Source: Pleodorina starrii (lineage: Eukaryota; Chlorophyta; Chlorophyceae; Chlamydomonadales; Volvocaceae). Taken from it: a DNA stretch of 64,000 nucleotides. The translations under genes were made by a program, and so were the position numbers. Location of the stretch: the NCBI GenBank assembly GCA_030267565.1, contig BRXU01000021.1, positions 297,501-361,500 on the forward strand. The letters run 5' to 3'. This document shows positions 11,673-24,800 of the stretch, one piece after another. The notes beneath the pieces were generated by a model. That model saw nothing but the letters and a program-made list of their open reading frames with translations, did no database searches and was not told the DNA's origin. Numbering within the stretch: position 1 is the first letter of the stretch; each line of letters opens with the position of its first letter.

Positions 11673-13214
11673 ATGCAGGCTGCTGCCGGTGGAACCTCTA
11701 ACAAAGGTCCGTTCGACGCTCGTGCCACGCTGCCGCCAGCAGCAGTGGCGGCTATGCCGCTGAAGCAGCGCCCGGACGTCCTTGAGGAACCCCACACCAA
11801 GCCGCCATACAGGCGAAACAGGCGATTGAGCCGATGGAAGCATCAGAAGCCTGCTCAGAACGGCGGCAAGGCCGGTCCACGTTTCCAGCAGCACCGTTCG
11901 TCCCATCAGCAGCGTTGGAAGCAGCACGCTCCAAAGGCGGCTGCGTCACCGCCGTCGCCGCGGTCCCCGGATGCCGGCGACGAGGAGATGGAGAACTCTG
12001 GGTATAACACTCCAGAGCATTACCGGGAGCCACCCTCACCTCGCCCGCCGCCGGAGGAGTGGTTCCACACACGTCTGATCACGAAACAGATGCCCAGTGT
12101 TCAGGAGCTGCATGGCATCCCCTGCAGCAGCCTGTTCGGAGCTCTGGCGCAGCCAAACAACCCCTACGGTGGTTTCGACGCCTTCCCCTTCTACAACCAG
12201 GTCTTGACGGACCACCCTCAGGCTGAGTGGGGAGTCCCCAACTTCAACGGCCAGGCCTTGGCGGGCCACCCTCAGGCCGGGTGGGCATTCCCCAACTTCA
12301 ACGGCCAGGCCTTGACGGGCCACCCCCAGGCTAAGTGGGGAGTCCCCAACCTCAACGGCCAGGCCTTGGCGGGCAACCCTCAGGCCGGGTGGGCATTCCC
12401 CAACGTCAACGGCCAGGCCGTGACGGGCAACCCTCAGGCCTGGTGGGGATACCCCAATGTCATCAACGGCCATGCCGTGACGGGCAACCCTCACGCCTGG
12501 TGGGGATACCCCAACGTTCATGGCCAGGTCCACCAGGCGACGACTACATACCAGCCGCAAGCAGCACCGCCGCCGCCCGCACCCCAGCCTCAGGCGGCGC
12601 CGCCGCCGCCCGCGCCCCAGCCTCAGGCGGCACCGCTTCCTAACGCTGTCATTGAGCCGCAGGAGGTCGATCAGGTCGTCCCGCCGTTAGGGATTATCCC
12701 GCGCCCCTTTTTCAGCGACGACATCTCCGCGGGGGCCGCCGCTGATGACGGCGAGGGTTCGGGCAGCAACCTGCTGAGGGCCCTAGAGGAAGTGCAACAG
12801 TGGCGGGAGGCTGAGCAGCTCGAGGAGGCTGCAGCCAACGTTCGGTCGAGCCCCATGTTGCGGGGTTTCGTCAAGCTCGCTTTGGCTGGGGTTGTGGGGA
12901 TGGAGGAGGCGTCTAAGCTGTGCACTCGCCTCTTCGACGATGTGGGCCCGTGGAACGCCGACGAGCGCCTGAACGGGTTTGACGACCTGGGCGTGGAGAT
13001 CCGCGCGGCCAACCGCACCGAGGCGATTCAGAAGATCACGGGTGCGATGTTCGGCACTATGCAGGTAGCCGTCTTCGACCAGCGCCCGCTGCGGCCCGCG
13101 TTCGTGCACGCGTTTGCCACTTTCGAGGACGTGGCGCTGCGCCCGGAGGAGCCGATCGGTGGAGTGATGGGTGGAGTGATGGCGCAGCGCCCGCCGGAGG
13201 GGCCGATGGAGTGA
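11673..13214 (+). CDS. Repeat protein with seven 18-residue W/P/N repeats
   Basis: A single long exon of 513 codons from ATG 11673 to TGA at 13212-13214. Residues about 1-130 are basic and proline-rich. Residues about 170-285 hold seven repeats of about 18 residues (pattern NGQALAGHPQAGWAFPNF, with W and P fixed and hydrophobic positions varied). A linker with two APPPPAPQPQA units follows. Residues about 340-500 form a Glu/Leu/Ala-rich, probably helical domain (RALEEVQQWREAEQLEEA), and a short GGVMGGVM tail ends the protein. There is no signal peptide or membrane helix. CTTTTCAG and ATGCAG just upstream could be acceptors, so a short upstream exon is possible. TGTAA at 13781-13785 is a candidate poly(A) signal. 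No family recognised; the tandem W-repeats followed by a helical domain suggest a structural or scaffold protein. Confidence 0.65.
   Translation: MQAAAGGTSNKGPFDARATLPPAAVAAMPLKQRPDVLEEPHTKPPYRRNRRLSRWKHQKPAQNGGKAGPRFQQHRSSHQQRWKQHAPKAAASPPSPRSPDAGDEEMENSGYNTPEHYREPPSPRPPPEEWFHTRLITKQMPSVQELHGIPCSSLFGALAQPNNPYGGFDAFPFYNQVLTDHPQAEWGVPNFNGQALAGHPQAGWAFPNFNGQALTGHPQAKWGVPNLNGQALAGNPQAGWAFPNVNGQAVTGNPQAWWGYPNVINGHAVTGNPHAWWGYPNVHGQVHQATTTYQPQAAPPPPAPQPQAAPPPPAPQPQAAPLPNAVIEPQEVDQVVPPLGIIPRPFFSDDISAGAAADDGEGSGSNLLRALEEVQQWREAEQLEEAAANVRSSPMLRGFVKLALAGVVGMEEASKLCTRLFDDVGPWNADERLNGFDDLGVEIRAANRTEAIQKITGAMFGTMQVAVFDQRPLRPAFVHAFATFEDVALRPEEPIGGVMGGVMAQRPPEGPME
12187..12523 (+). repeat. Coding 54-bp tandem repeat (about seven units)
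   Basis: In-frame tandem units carry CAGGCCTTG, GGCCACCCTCAGGC and a TGG codon. The last two units have a 3-bp length variant (NVINGHA) and diverge together, which suggests amplification within the gene. Confidence 0.9.
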
Positions 13215-15835
13215 TGGGACAGAGTCCAAGTGCGACAAGTGGTTACCTAGCGCTGGGTTATGAATCTTCTGTCATGCCATGCGTGCATGACGAGCAGCTT
13301 GGTGACGGATTCAGGGTTCCGCCCGGGGCGGCCAGATTGGTATCCCGGCTGCGTCACAGTTGGCACGTAATAAGCCACTGTTTTCTTACGTACGTTTGCT
13401 GGGTTAATGCCTGCCACACTGCCATACTGTGCTGACGGAAGAATCAACTGCTTAGCATGATCAAGGGTTCGGATTGGTAAATAAATAATCGTGGCTGCTG
13501 AATGAACAAGTTGACCCTGGCAAGGTATTTCATGATCTCTGGGCACATTCAGCGTTGTTGGATGGCAGTACTGTACGACATGCGGTCCGGAAAACCGCGT
13601 CTTTGCATGCGTCACGAAGGTGGGACGTGTCATGAAGATGGGCTTGCTTGAAACTCATGAATACTTCCGCTTGATATCGAGAATGAAACCGGAGCGCCTC
13701 CGTCCCAGGGTGTGCTGACTCCCTCGCTCCTAGCTGTACAGCAGCAGGGGCTGTCTATCTGTTCAGCAAGGAGACGCTGCTGTAAAACTGGTTGCCGCAT
13801 CAGAAGATATATTCCGTGATTCTGTCTGCATGTCGTTATAAGTTACGGCGGTTTGCTTTCCGTAAACGGCAGTATTTGAGCTGGCAGCAGCGCTTTCAGT
13901 GAAATCAGGTTTACCGTACGTTTCATAAAGACGACTCTCCGTCGGTAGCGAGACTCTCCGAGTCTCCGTACACTCGACGGCGAAGTCATGGAGTCATTTT
14001 CCGGAGAACCAATTTCCGAAACGCCAGGATATATACTTACGTGCTTTAAGGACTTACCAACCCATACTGCGTGCGGAGTCAGGACCCGCCACCTGACACA
14101 TGAACCCACGTTGCAACGGCGTACCGGCCGGCCGTTATCGATATGTCTGGGACATCACATACATTATGTATGATACATATGACTAACTGTGCATATGATG
14201 AGTGATCATTCAGGGACCAGAAGCAGTATGGCTGGGCTTATATTCGGGTTGTCACGCACTGTATGGACGTGTTTATGACCGAGCCTTCCCCCGAGTGTCA
14301 CAGACTGCGACACTAGCCGGGTTCATCAACGAAGTTCATAACTAAGCCCACTACTGGGTCGCTTCATTCCCATCTCGTAGCGACTACTGTGCCCGAGTCG
14401 CTGCGGACGACATCAGCAGCCCCGCCCCCAGCTTGCACTGCCTCCAACGCCATTACTTTTACGGTTTGCGTCGTCACCAAACGAACCCTCAAACCCTTAT
14501 GCAGACGTTGCTCCCGCGGTTGAGGTTTACGAGCCGCCACTCCCCATAGTATGCGTCGTTTGAACAACCTAACGGCTGCCAGTTTAGATGAGCCACCGCG
14601 TTCGTTCGTCCAGGAACGAAGCCCGTCGCGCGCACTCTTCCTGAATCCACTGCCTTGGCCTCCCCATGCCACCCATCCATCAAGTCAAGTCAAGAGAAAG
14701 CCAAAAATATACCCGCGAATGGCTTGGGCGGCCCTGTGCCCACACAACTCATAGTAACAACGTCGTTAACGAAAGTTACCACCTCCAAAAGGTGGACTGA
14801 CGAGATAGATGTATGTCATGCACACAGGTAGGAACACGCAGTAGATGCGTGGATAGATGACACAACGGCCGGCATACACGATGAGATAGATATACAAGTC
14901 AAAGCGTAGCGTACATTATCAAGTCGCGATCCCCCCGCCCGGCGCGCCCGTATGGTACCAGTAGGAGGGGTCTCAACGCGTGGGGTGGATGCGTGCCATG
15001 CAACGGGAATTATCCACCATGCATGCCAGAGAAACAGTCGATCGAAGAAAACTTTGGCTATGGAGATAGACATCTGTGCGTGGGTCTGACCTTTCTCCCG
15101 TGGTGGAAATCAAGGAAGGGTTACGCACAAATTGCGGTCCTACACCCATAGTAAATGGTTGTATTGACACACGACACGCACATACACACACACCCCGCAA
15201 TCCCGGCAACGAACGGCGCCGAGGGACTGCTCAACCGCCTTCCCATCTATCCATGCTTGCATTGGCCGAGCGAGGGACTGCTCAACCGCCTCGCTCCCCT
15301 GCTTGGCTGGCTCCAGCGGGTAGCGAGATTTCATGGAGGGGTACATGTTGCTTGGCGAGATGGATGCGATGATGTCACCATGCAAATGATACCGGCACGC
15401 ACACATACATGTACACCGCCTTGCTTGGGGAGTGCGTGTTGGCGAGCGATGGCAGTCATCATTATTGGGGGGGGATTGATTCCATCTACCAACGCCGCCA
15501 CCGAAGACTACCATACACGCACTCCAGCAGCCACCCACGCAGATAAATGCGTGCGTGGACTTCATTAGCGTGAGACCCAACACAAATTAATCTCTCCCTT
15601 AATAAAGTTGGTAGCTGTGGGGCGTTGCGACATACACTTTGTCAGCAACCTGCCAACCGCGCGCAACCGGGGTCCTCGATCGCGTGCCCGCCCACAAACT
15701 CACGGACTCGGACCCGGCTCCGAAACCGCGATTGGAATGAGCAGCACATTGAATCCCCGAACCTAACCCCCTCACCGACGACTTTCAAACAGTCAGCTCG
15801 TTAGTACGTATGTAATTGCAGCTGTTCATCGAACG
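13215..15835. other. Intergenic, no supported gene
   Basis: Contains only short frames on both strands. No repeat with clear ends was found. It probably holds the 3' UTRs of the convergent genes ending at 13214 and 15836. Confidence 0.55.
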
Positions 15836-18800
15836 CTAACGTGTCCAGAGGTTAGTGCGGCTCAAGTAAAGCTGCAGCATTATTGCACACAAGGCAGGGA
15901 TAACCACGCTTAATGGGTGTTGGCGACAGGGAACCACATCATTCTCCAGGGCATAGGGGGTGACGGCCTCCTCGTCTGATGGTGGGGGAGGCGCCCGCAC
16001 CGTAGCCTTGGTTGTCTTTGATCCTGGGCGCGGAGATGGAGGCGGTCGTTTCCGTGGTGACGGGCGCGGCATCGGCGGTGATCGTCGCGGTGGTGGTGAT
16101 GGTGGCGGTGAAGAGATCCTAGGCGGTGGCGGCGACCTAGGCGATGGTGGCGTAGGTGGACTCCTTGCCGCTGCCCCGCAGTCTGGGTCATTGTTGCCAA
16201 CTAGGCCATCACTGCGCGTATGTAAACGGGGTGTTGGTTGGTTGGGCGGCGGCAAACGACATTCACTCGGCACGGCAAGCAACGAAGGCATCTCATAGCA
16301 TAAAATCATTTCCCTCCGCAACATCTACCAGAGCCTACCAGCTAAATACCTACGTATACCGGTAAGGCCCAACTTCAGATGTTAATCATTAGTTTACCTC
16401 TCCTCACCCCCCCCCCCCCACCCGCCCCCACACACACGCACACATGAACGTTTGCTGATCGACCCCCGCCGGCGTGCCCTGCTTTGAAAAGGGGACCAGA
16501 TCGGTTTCGATTACACCGTTCACAAATAGGATCCCAAATAAATGTGCACTCACCAGTCTCGATCGATGTTCGCCTGGCACTCAGCGCTGCCCGGAGTGCC
16601 CTCCGTCCGACTGTACATGCGACACACCTCCACTGTCGCTGACGTGTCCCCGACCGATATAACCTTGAAGCGCAAGCCGCCGCCCAGACCCGTCGCGCTA
16701 TCGTACGGCACAAATGGACCGTCGAGCATGAGATCTGCGCCCCCGCTCGTGATAAAATTAGGCTGTTCGGTAACAAACCCGGTGCTAACGGTCCCGTTGT
16801 ACTGATGCACAAGGACCTTGCGGTCGTAGGTGCTCCTAAGCCCGTTGTCGTATCCGCCCCAAGTCGTGTTACGGACACGGTAGCTCAGAAAATATTTTGG
16901 GTAGGGGATGACGTCGCTGGTGATAATGTCCCGCTGAATCCTGGTTAATACGTTTTTGGAGCCCGGAGACACAATGACCATATTTTTATCGGACCTGCCG
17001 GAGTCGGGTATGACGAAGGTACGGCGGTTGGCAGACGGTGTGAAGCTGTTGGCGGTGAGGTCGCCGTTGGGCACAGGCGTGGCCCAGCCGATACGCCAGT
17101 TGCTAGGGGCGTTGTGGCAATGCACACCCTGACTGGTCGCTGGGGATGTGCCCATGGGATCTGTCTCGTCACCGTACTCGTCGTAGCCCCTGCGATATTC
17201 CATCGGGTGTAAAGCGGGTATGTTTATTTAAATGTATGTTGAACAGGTTAATTAAACTGCGGAAAACAAGCGTTGTCAACTTTGCCGATGGAAAAGGGGG
17301 GAAAGAAGAGCAGAGCCCGCTGCATACATCCGTATGTACGGGCTGATGCATTTGCCAAGGGCCAGAGACCGATGCATTCGCTGAACGGCAGAGACCCGTC
17401 GATGCAGCTGCTCCTGCAGGCTGTGCACCGGTGGGTCGCATACTTACTTATTTTGTCGTCACATGCACACGGGCGCGCGCCCTGCTGTGGTGCCAAGATT
17501 CGAGGGCTTAAAACCACTAGCGGCGGCGGGCACGCGTTCACTGGCAGTACGTACGCCCCATGCATCAACGCAGCTCGCAACCATGAAAGGACATCATGAT
17601 GAATTGAAAGCTGCTCCAGTCACGGTAATATATGGCTAGATGTGCACTTCCTCGTTCTGCTCTGGAGGTAAATAATATTGGTGCGCATTTTTTGTGAACG
17701 CTGAGCAGGTAGATGAGCTTCATGACCGCATGGGTATCATCCTGACCAACTACCTCCATTCCCATTAGATTCGTGCCCGCCTGTATGTAGCTGTCTAAAC
17801 CCGCCAGCTAGCCCCAGCAATGCTACAATCCGTCCTTGAGCATATACATAATAAATAAACAAGACATGTTACGGACACTGCCAAACCGCTATACGGCAGT
17901 GTGTGGTCGGGCGTGGAGGGATTTATTTGTGCGGGGGTCGGTGGGGATTCGAAAGCTAGATAGGGATGTTTGCGAACGAAAGGGTGCCGAGCGCGATTTC
18001 GGACAATCTTCTCTATCTGCTGTCCGTAAAATACCCGATCGGGGTCGAATGGATGTAAATGTAAATTATTTGTTTTTGCCTGGCAGCCAGAACGAGAGCA
18101 GCTTGGCACATTACGGTTTGCGTGCTTTCAGCGCCATGGCCGCGGCGTCCGGTTCTCCTACAGTTTAATTAGTTACAGAATTCTTTAATTACAGAGTCTA
18201 ATTAATTCTCCTACAGGTGTATGATTCTCCTACATGTGTATGTCCGATTCTGCTACGGGTGTCCGTTTCTGCTACGGGCGTCCAATTCTGCTACGGGTAT
18301 CCGTTCCTGCTACGGGCGTCCAATTCTGCCACGGGTGTCCGTTTCTGCTACGGGCGTCCAATTCTGCTACGGGTGTCCGGTACTCCTACAGGTACGGGTC
18401 CGATTCTCCTACTGGTTTCCGATTCTCATAGTGATGACGCAATGATGTTTGTATGTAAGGTGACGTTCGCATGGGGTCATTTCATTCGTGCTGATAGATC
18501 CGATCTTATGTCAAACATACGTCTGCATCAGTTGTTGCCCTCCACAATTTATGCATGCAGGTAATATGGACGGGGTGAGAGGTGCAGATTACACCGGCCA
18601 CCGGGGAACCGACTCTGCATGACTCTGCATGGATTCCATTTAATTGGTATGTGAGCAACTCAATCCTGAACGCAAACAGGATATGTGCACCCACAAGCCT
18701 GCCAACCGGCTTGTCATCCTGCATAATTGCAGGTGTAAGCTCACCTTCGCGCGTGCTGCAGGCCCATGTTGTGTTGCAACTCGTGGTAGGCGACACGTAC

Positions 18801-21800
18801 ATCTACGGGAACTGTCTTAGTAGGATCCGTCTGACGATGAGGCAGGGTGGAGAGCGGGGGGAAGAGGGCGCGCGGTTTGAAGGAACAAGCAGGCTATCGG
18901 ACGGAGAGTACTCCGTCTATCGCATTACGTCTGCTACATGACCACTTCGTTATCGCACAGTGTAATGCCGTACGAGGCCGCATTACTTCGGCCTTTTCCT
19001 CGTCCTCGTCCCTCCTGCATCCCTCTCAACATACAGGGTATATATAGCCTGTAGGCTACATAAATTTCATATATGTAGCCTGTTCATACATACATACATA
19101 TGCCCATCATCACATCGCACCAACGAACCTTGACAAACGACTTTTGGTCGCCGGTAGAGCCCATGTAAGCTAACCCAGCCCAAGGGCAAGGGGCTTCCTT
19201 GGGGACAAGCACCATCACCCGCCTCGTTGGCCACCGCAGGATCGCTTGCAGCTTGGCGTCATTTGGAAAAAGCTGCGTGCAAAAGTAAGTTGGCGCAATG
19301 CTTGGCCAACATGGTGTGATGATGAGCTGGGATGTAAGCCACGCACGTTGGGTTTGCCTAACCTCCATAAACTCATACCCCATGCTGCCCCATGTTTACC
19401 ACGTGCGACGCATGCAAAGGCGCATTTCTACGTACATCTATCCCCACATAAATAATGATCTGTGCACAACATACATGACATACAATTCATGCCTTTCATG
19501 CACCCTAAGTTGTCCAGGCAGCCCATCGAAATGCATTTAGTGATGCTACGTACACATCATGGTGGGTTCGTTCCTGTTGACGAGGCATACATGTACGTAC
19601 GTACTTCTTTGGCCTTCGCCTCCGCCTGTTGGATCCATGAAAATTGCTCTGCTACACCACAACTTGATCGTGAATTTGAAGGCACTGTCCATACCCCATT
19701 GCTGTAGGTTGCGTTGCATTCAATTGCTATCGGGCCCACCACGGCCACATTGTTTGGTTGTAAGGTGATCTTGCCGTAGGAGCATGTCTCATAATAGTTC
19801 TGCATGAGGCAGGTAGATAGATGAAAGGCACCAATCAAAACGAGACAGGGCAGATACTTTCCAACTGCCAGGACATAACTTGCCCAATACGGTTCATCAA
19901 GTAGCATGGACCAACGGTATCACACACACACATTCTTAAACCACTAAAAACTTGGATATCTTATCTGACAGTCCTTAACCCCCCTAAAGACAAACGCCTC
20001 GCCCACCCCACCTCACCCCACCGACCCCCCCACAAATAAATCCCTCCCCGCCCCACCACACACTGCCGTATAGCGGTTTGGCAGTGTCCGTAACATGTCG
20101 TGTTTATTTATTATGTATATTGCTCAAGGATGGATTGTAGCATGGCTGGGGCTAGCTGGCGGGTTTAGACAGATACAGGCGGGCAAGAATCTAATGGGAA
20201 TGAAGGTAATTAGTCAGGATGATATCCATGCGGTCATGAAGCTCATCTACCTGCTCAGCGTTCATAAAAAATGCGCACCAATATTATTTACCTCCAGAGC
20301 AGAACGAGGAAGTGCACATCTAGCCATATATTACCGTGGCTGGAGCGTTGGCAGCTGGCTATCTGAGTATAATACAAAACGCCATGAATATAATTTACAC
20401 ATGTGTTTCAAATGTTTTGCGATCTTAATACCAGCTGCCTGGATTTCCGCTGCCGATGTATGTGTCTATCTATTAGGTTAGTTACCCATCTATTAGGTTA
20501 GTTACCTAACGCTATTAGGTTAGTTACCTATCTATTGGGTTAGTCATTTGGGAGCCGCGCGTAAGAGAAAGCCTCGAGGCGCCAGACGTTTTCACGGTTA
20601 GCTAAGCAGCAGGGTTCTGGCTTTAACCCTGCGCGCGTAGGGCTCAGCTGCAGTGTTTCTCGCTCGCCCTGAAGCCCTTTACGCAGGCCCCGCAAGGATT
20701 GCATGGCGGAGAAAGTACGTAGGTCCATACAAATGACAATACATAGGATGTACGTAAGGCTCCGGTACGGGTGTTTTATTAGGCATAATGTTATATGAAT
20801 ACGTGAAATAAATCCGTGAAGTTACAGGCGCAACAACACTTAATCACCTGCAAATTGCCCTCCACTGCGCCCGGCACTCTCAGCATTGCCTTGGTAGCCT
20901 CCTGCAGATTTGGGAGAGACGTGCATGGAAGGGAACATTGCAAATAAACCGTCATCTCTCGACGTTCTCCGCCCGGCTCGGATATCAGTGCCCTCCGTCC
21001 GCGTGTCCCAAATGTTGCCTCTAGCTGCGCATTTGGTGCAGAACTTTGCGTTCCTCGTACGTTTCCACTCCCTTCCTCAAATTGATTTGCACCAGCTGAG
21101 TGCGCCTATATATATATAGGCGGTATATAGGCGGTATATATATAGGCGGTAAGAACAGGTATGGGCATTTGCGAAAGCGAAAGCTAGTGTCCCCGAAGCG
21201 TTATCATACATGCCATCCATGTGCCAAGAACATGGACAGCGTCTCAGCCAGCAGCTATCATTTCGCGGTGTCAAGTTACGTTATATGTAGGTGTATGTTC
21301 GGCTACACGGCTGGCGGTTCGTGCCTTCATTGCTTCTTAGTGCCAAGCGAGAATGTTTCATGCATAATGCATGTACGGACGGCTGGGGAGGAGTCTCTGC
21401 GTTCGTTGTGTCGGGTCACCACCCGTCTGTGCTTGTGGCGCGATATGTCTGCCACGTTGGGTGTCGGAAGGCCGAGAAAAAGACATGCGGTGCGTGTCAG
21501 CTTCCATTCGTCTAGGAGGCGCCCTGCCGCGCCAATCAACCCCCTATCGATTGCCCTGATGCACCGTTGAGTATAAGAAACACAATTATGCAGACGTTTG
21601 CATAAAGCAGTCTGGGCGCGTTGCACGCACCACGCCCAAAGACCACCTCATTACTCGGTGAATGCACCGAATCCGGATCCATGGCCTCTAGAGGCCATGG
21701 ATCTGCCTTACTGTACATACACAGACACACATCAGGTGTTGCTAATTTAGCAGTTGCTGTAATCGAGCGATCTGCTGCTGCGTGCTTCGTTGCGTTTCGT

Positions 21801-24800
21801 CTTCTGCTGCTGCTGCTGAAACGAAATTCAGGGGGCCTCGCTATCCGTCCCCCCAGCGCCCCGCTGATAACGAGCCTTGTGTGTGCGTGGCACCCATCGC
21901 TTAGGTTGTCTCCCACACAACAACCACCTCTCCTCGCGACGACCGGCTTACTTGCGACCGCAGCATGAAACCCATGAACAGTGACCATCACTCCCTTGCA
22001 TACCCGGGCCTATGCTATGGAAGCAAGCCCCGGATAAGAGCTAACGATGGCGACCCCTGCCTCCTAACAACCGCGCTCACCTCAGCGGATCGGAACGGGT
22101 TACGCCAGCCACAGAAATCCACAATGAACACCACAGCGCGGAGGTCAATCGTAGTCCCCGCGTACACCTTCGTGGGGATGCGGGTGGCCAAGGCGGCGGA
22201 TAGATGTATGCAACGACATGCATGCGTGGTGTGATGGGGCCATGATCGTGATGGCCAGGGTGCAGACCAGTTTACCAAGACGGTATTAGTCGCGGCATGC
22301 ATTCGACCGGCGCTGTTAAAGCGTCTGGGAAAGTGTTTTCGCCGTAAGCATAGTCTCTCCGGTTTGGGGGTTCGCCTTCATTCGGGTCATGGTCGGCGGA
22401 CTTGAGGAGACAGTCATGGTGGAATATCTGTCGCACACAATGCGTTAACGTAAACCAGCATTTGTGCGCGGTAGAAGGTCCGTAATAAACCTGTAAATGC
22501 AAAACGTGACTATGGTCTATCTGTCGTCGGGACCAGTCATCATTTCCGTGTATGGCGAAATCGCATACCGGTAGTGGCAAAAGGTATGCGGGCTGTTGGA
22601 TGCATGTCTATATATGGCGGCACACACCTCCTTTGCACGTTGGCCGCGGGACAATACTCGGACCGTTCCCGGTTTGAGGACATAGTCCTCCTCAGGAACC
22701 GCGTCCTCCCCGGCCAGAAGGTGCCGCCCTCTGCTGGCAGCCAAGGTTTCATTATTCCGGACTTCTAGAGTGGCCTGTGGAAGGGTTTCGTTCAGAATTG
22801 GCACGCCATCGGGTTTTATGTTATTTAACGTAAGGAAAGGGCGGCCCTCCCGACTATCAGTACGGGCTGGGTGCAGGGTTGCATTATGCTTCGTTGGCGC
22901 ACCGACACGACATCAATGGTATACATTATTTGCGACAGGTAGGGGCCTCGACAAATAAACAAAGCCCAAACGAACCCCAATCATGTCTTCGTGCTCGCGC
23001 GCTTACCGCGATGATGTCGCCAGCCTCAACCTGGTAGTCCCGTTGGAAGGCTTCCACTTCGGCGTCGCCACTTGCAATCCGCGCCCACGGCACGTTGCAA
23101 TTAGGGTCGGGCGTCATGAGTCCCGTGACCGGATCCGGGTATTCGGGGCAGTTCAGCATTATGAATTGGTTCCGGGCATGCTTGCGAGTAAGTCGAGCTA
23201 GGGCCGCATCACTCTCCTGCAGCTCCCGGTCGTCGCCTTGAAACGCGGACACGATGGAGATGGATCCGATGACTACGTGGGGCACATTCCAGGGAGGGAG
23301 GGACGGGGGCGTGGCGGCAGAACTGCAAGTCACGCATGCATGCCCTGCACAATCTATGCTACTTCTGCGTCCTTGCTGGCGGGGATGGATCTTCATTATT
23401 TGCTTGACCACGCGTCCGTATATATTTGTTTCGTTTCTGGAGATCATAAAACATGTCGTGCGTGGTCTACCGAGGCTGCTTTATTCAAAGACACGTGTCG
23501 GTACCTCTAGATAATCACGCACGGGAGACATTTAGTGTTATACATTCTTTGCGATGAGGCGGACAAGGCGCAAACGGTTTCGCCATACAAGTTTAGTTGT
23601 TGAGAGTCTCAATCTGAATATAACAAGGCGAATATTCACGCGCTCACGCATCCTCGTGTACGGTAGTGTCGTGATCTCGTGTGGTGTCGCCTGATGTGCG
23701 AGTCCATAAGAGTGTTTAGATGTATTCGCTCTTACATCATGGCGTGGGGCGCTCAAAGGCTCAAGTTTATTTGCAGCTTGCGGATGCGCGGTAATCGTTT
23801 GACGGCATAAATGAAGGGTGAAGTACCTAGAAGCATGTGTTCCAAACCGCTCATAACATCACACCCGCCCAGTCGCTCCGGGCTTGCGTGCATTTCTGAA
23901 CGGTAGGCGTAGGGCCCTCGTCCCTCGGATGCATGCAGCGCGGGCGCAAATGGGGTTGCGGCGACGACCAGGGTGCGTGGACGTCGAAGTCTCTGTTATC
24001 GTTTGGGATAAAAGGCCGCCTCGCACGTAGACTTTGGCGGCCAGGTCAGTGCGTTCCACCTCGTAGATTTCTAGAAGGGTTTTGGCAGGGGGTCCCTGCC
24101 TGCTTATTACTAGCACGTAGACTTTGGCGGCCAGGTCAGTTCGTTCCACCTCGTAGATTTCTAGAAGGGTTTTGGCAGGGGGTCCCTGCCTGCTTATTAC
24201 TACTGGAGCACGTGCTGGCGCGATAAAACCCGCCCCCGGTTCTTTCTGCCCCAGAAATAAAGAGCCGGGGGTGGGATTATTGCGCCAGCAGGTGCTCCAG
24301 CGGGTGGGAGCTAGCACGCAGTGCTCCCACCGGCTTCATCCTCCCTCGTTGCGCATGCATGCAGGCCTCGCTCGACCGGGGGAAGTTCAGTTCTACATTA
24401 CCGTAAAGGCTGTGCGGTTCCGAACCAAGGCGTGCCCCAGGTGCGTGATGGCGAAAGCGCCAGAGGTGGGCAACGGTAATGAAGCCTGGACCCCTATATA
24501 CATTTCTCCCATTCCTCAAGTCGCCCGCCCGGTCGGTGGGTGTATATAAGCGGCTCCTCCGGCTGATGGTTCTGTACCGACGGAACGCAAGTGTCCGGTC
24601 GCACGCATGCCGTTTTTTATCCGTGAGGAGCCTCTTCTATTTTGTTTTATTGACTCTCATGTTGTCAAGTTCTGTTGTGGACGGTACATGCATGCATACA
24701 GGCAGGTCGTGCGTGCTCGGCGTAGGTGCCGACACTCGCACGAGCTCTCAGCACAACGACGTCTGTAAAACTACTCCTTACTGCATTTGCGTATTGCGCT

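Noticed and set aside
18233..18425. Possible CRISPR-like array
   Set aside because: Units are contiguous and degenerate without spacers, and the setting is a eukaryotic intron.
18217..18564. Plus-strand ORFs rich in CYGRPILLRVS repeats
   Set aside because: They are translations of a 20-bp minisatellite within an M11 intron.
22310..22496. Candidate M11 exon (VYYGPSTAHKCWFTLTH frame)
   Set aside because: It does not resemble M11 and skipping it gives a clean phase-0 junction from 22628 to 22167 that flows into the FIVDFCGW block.
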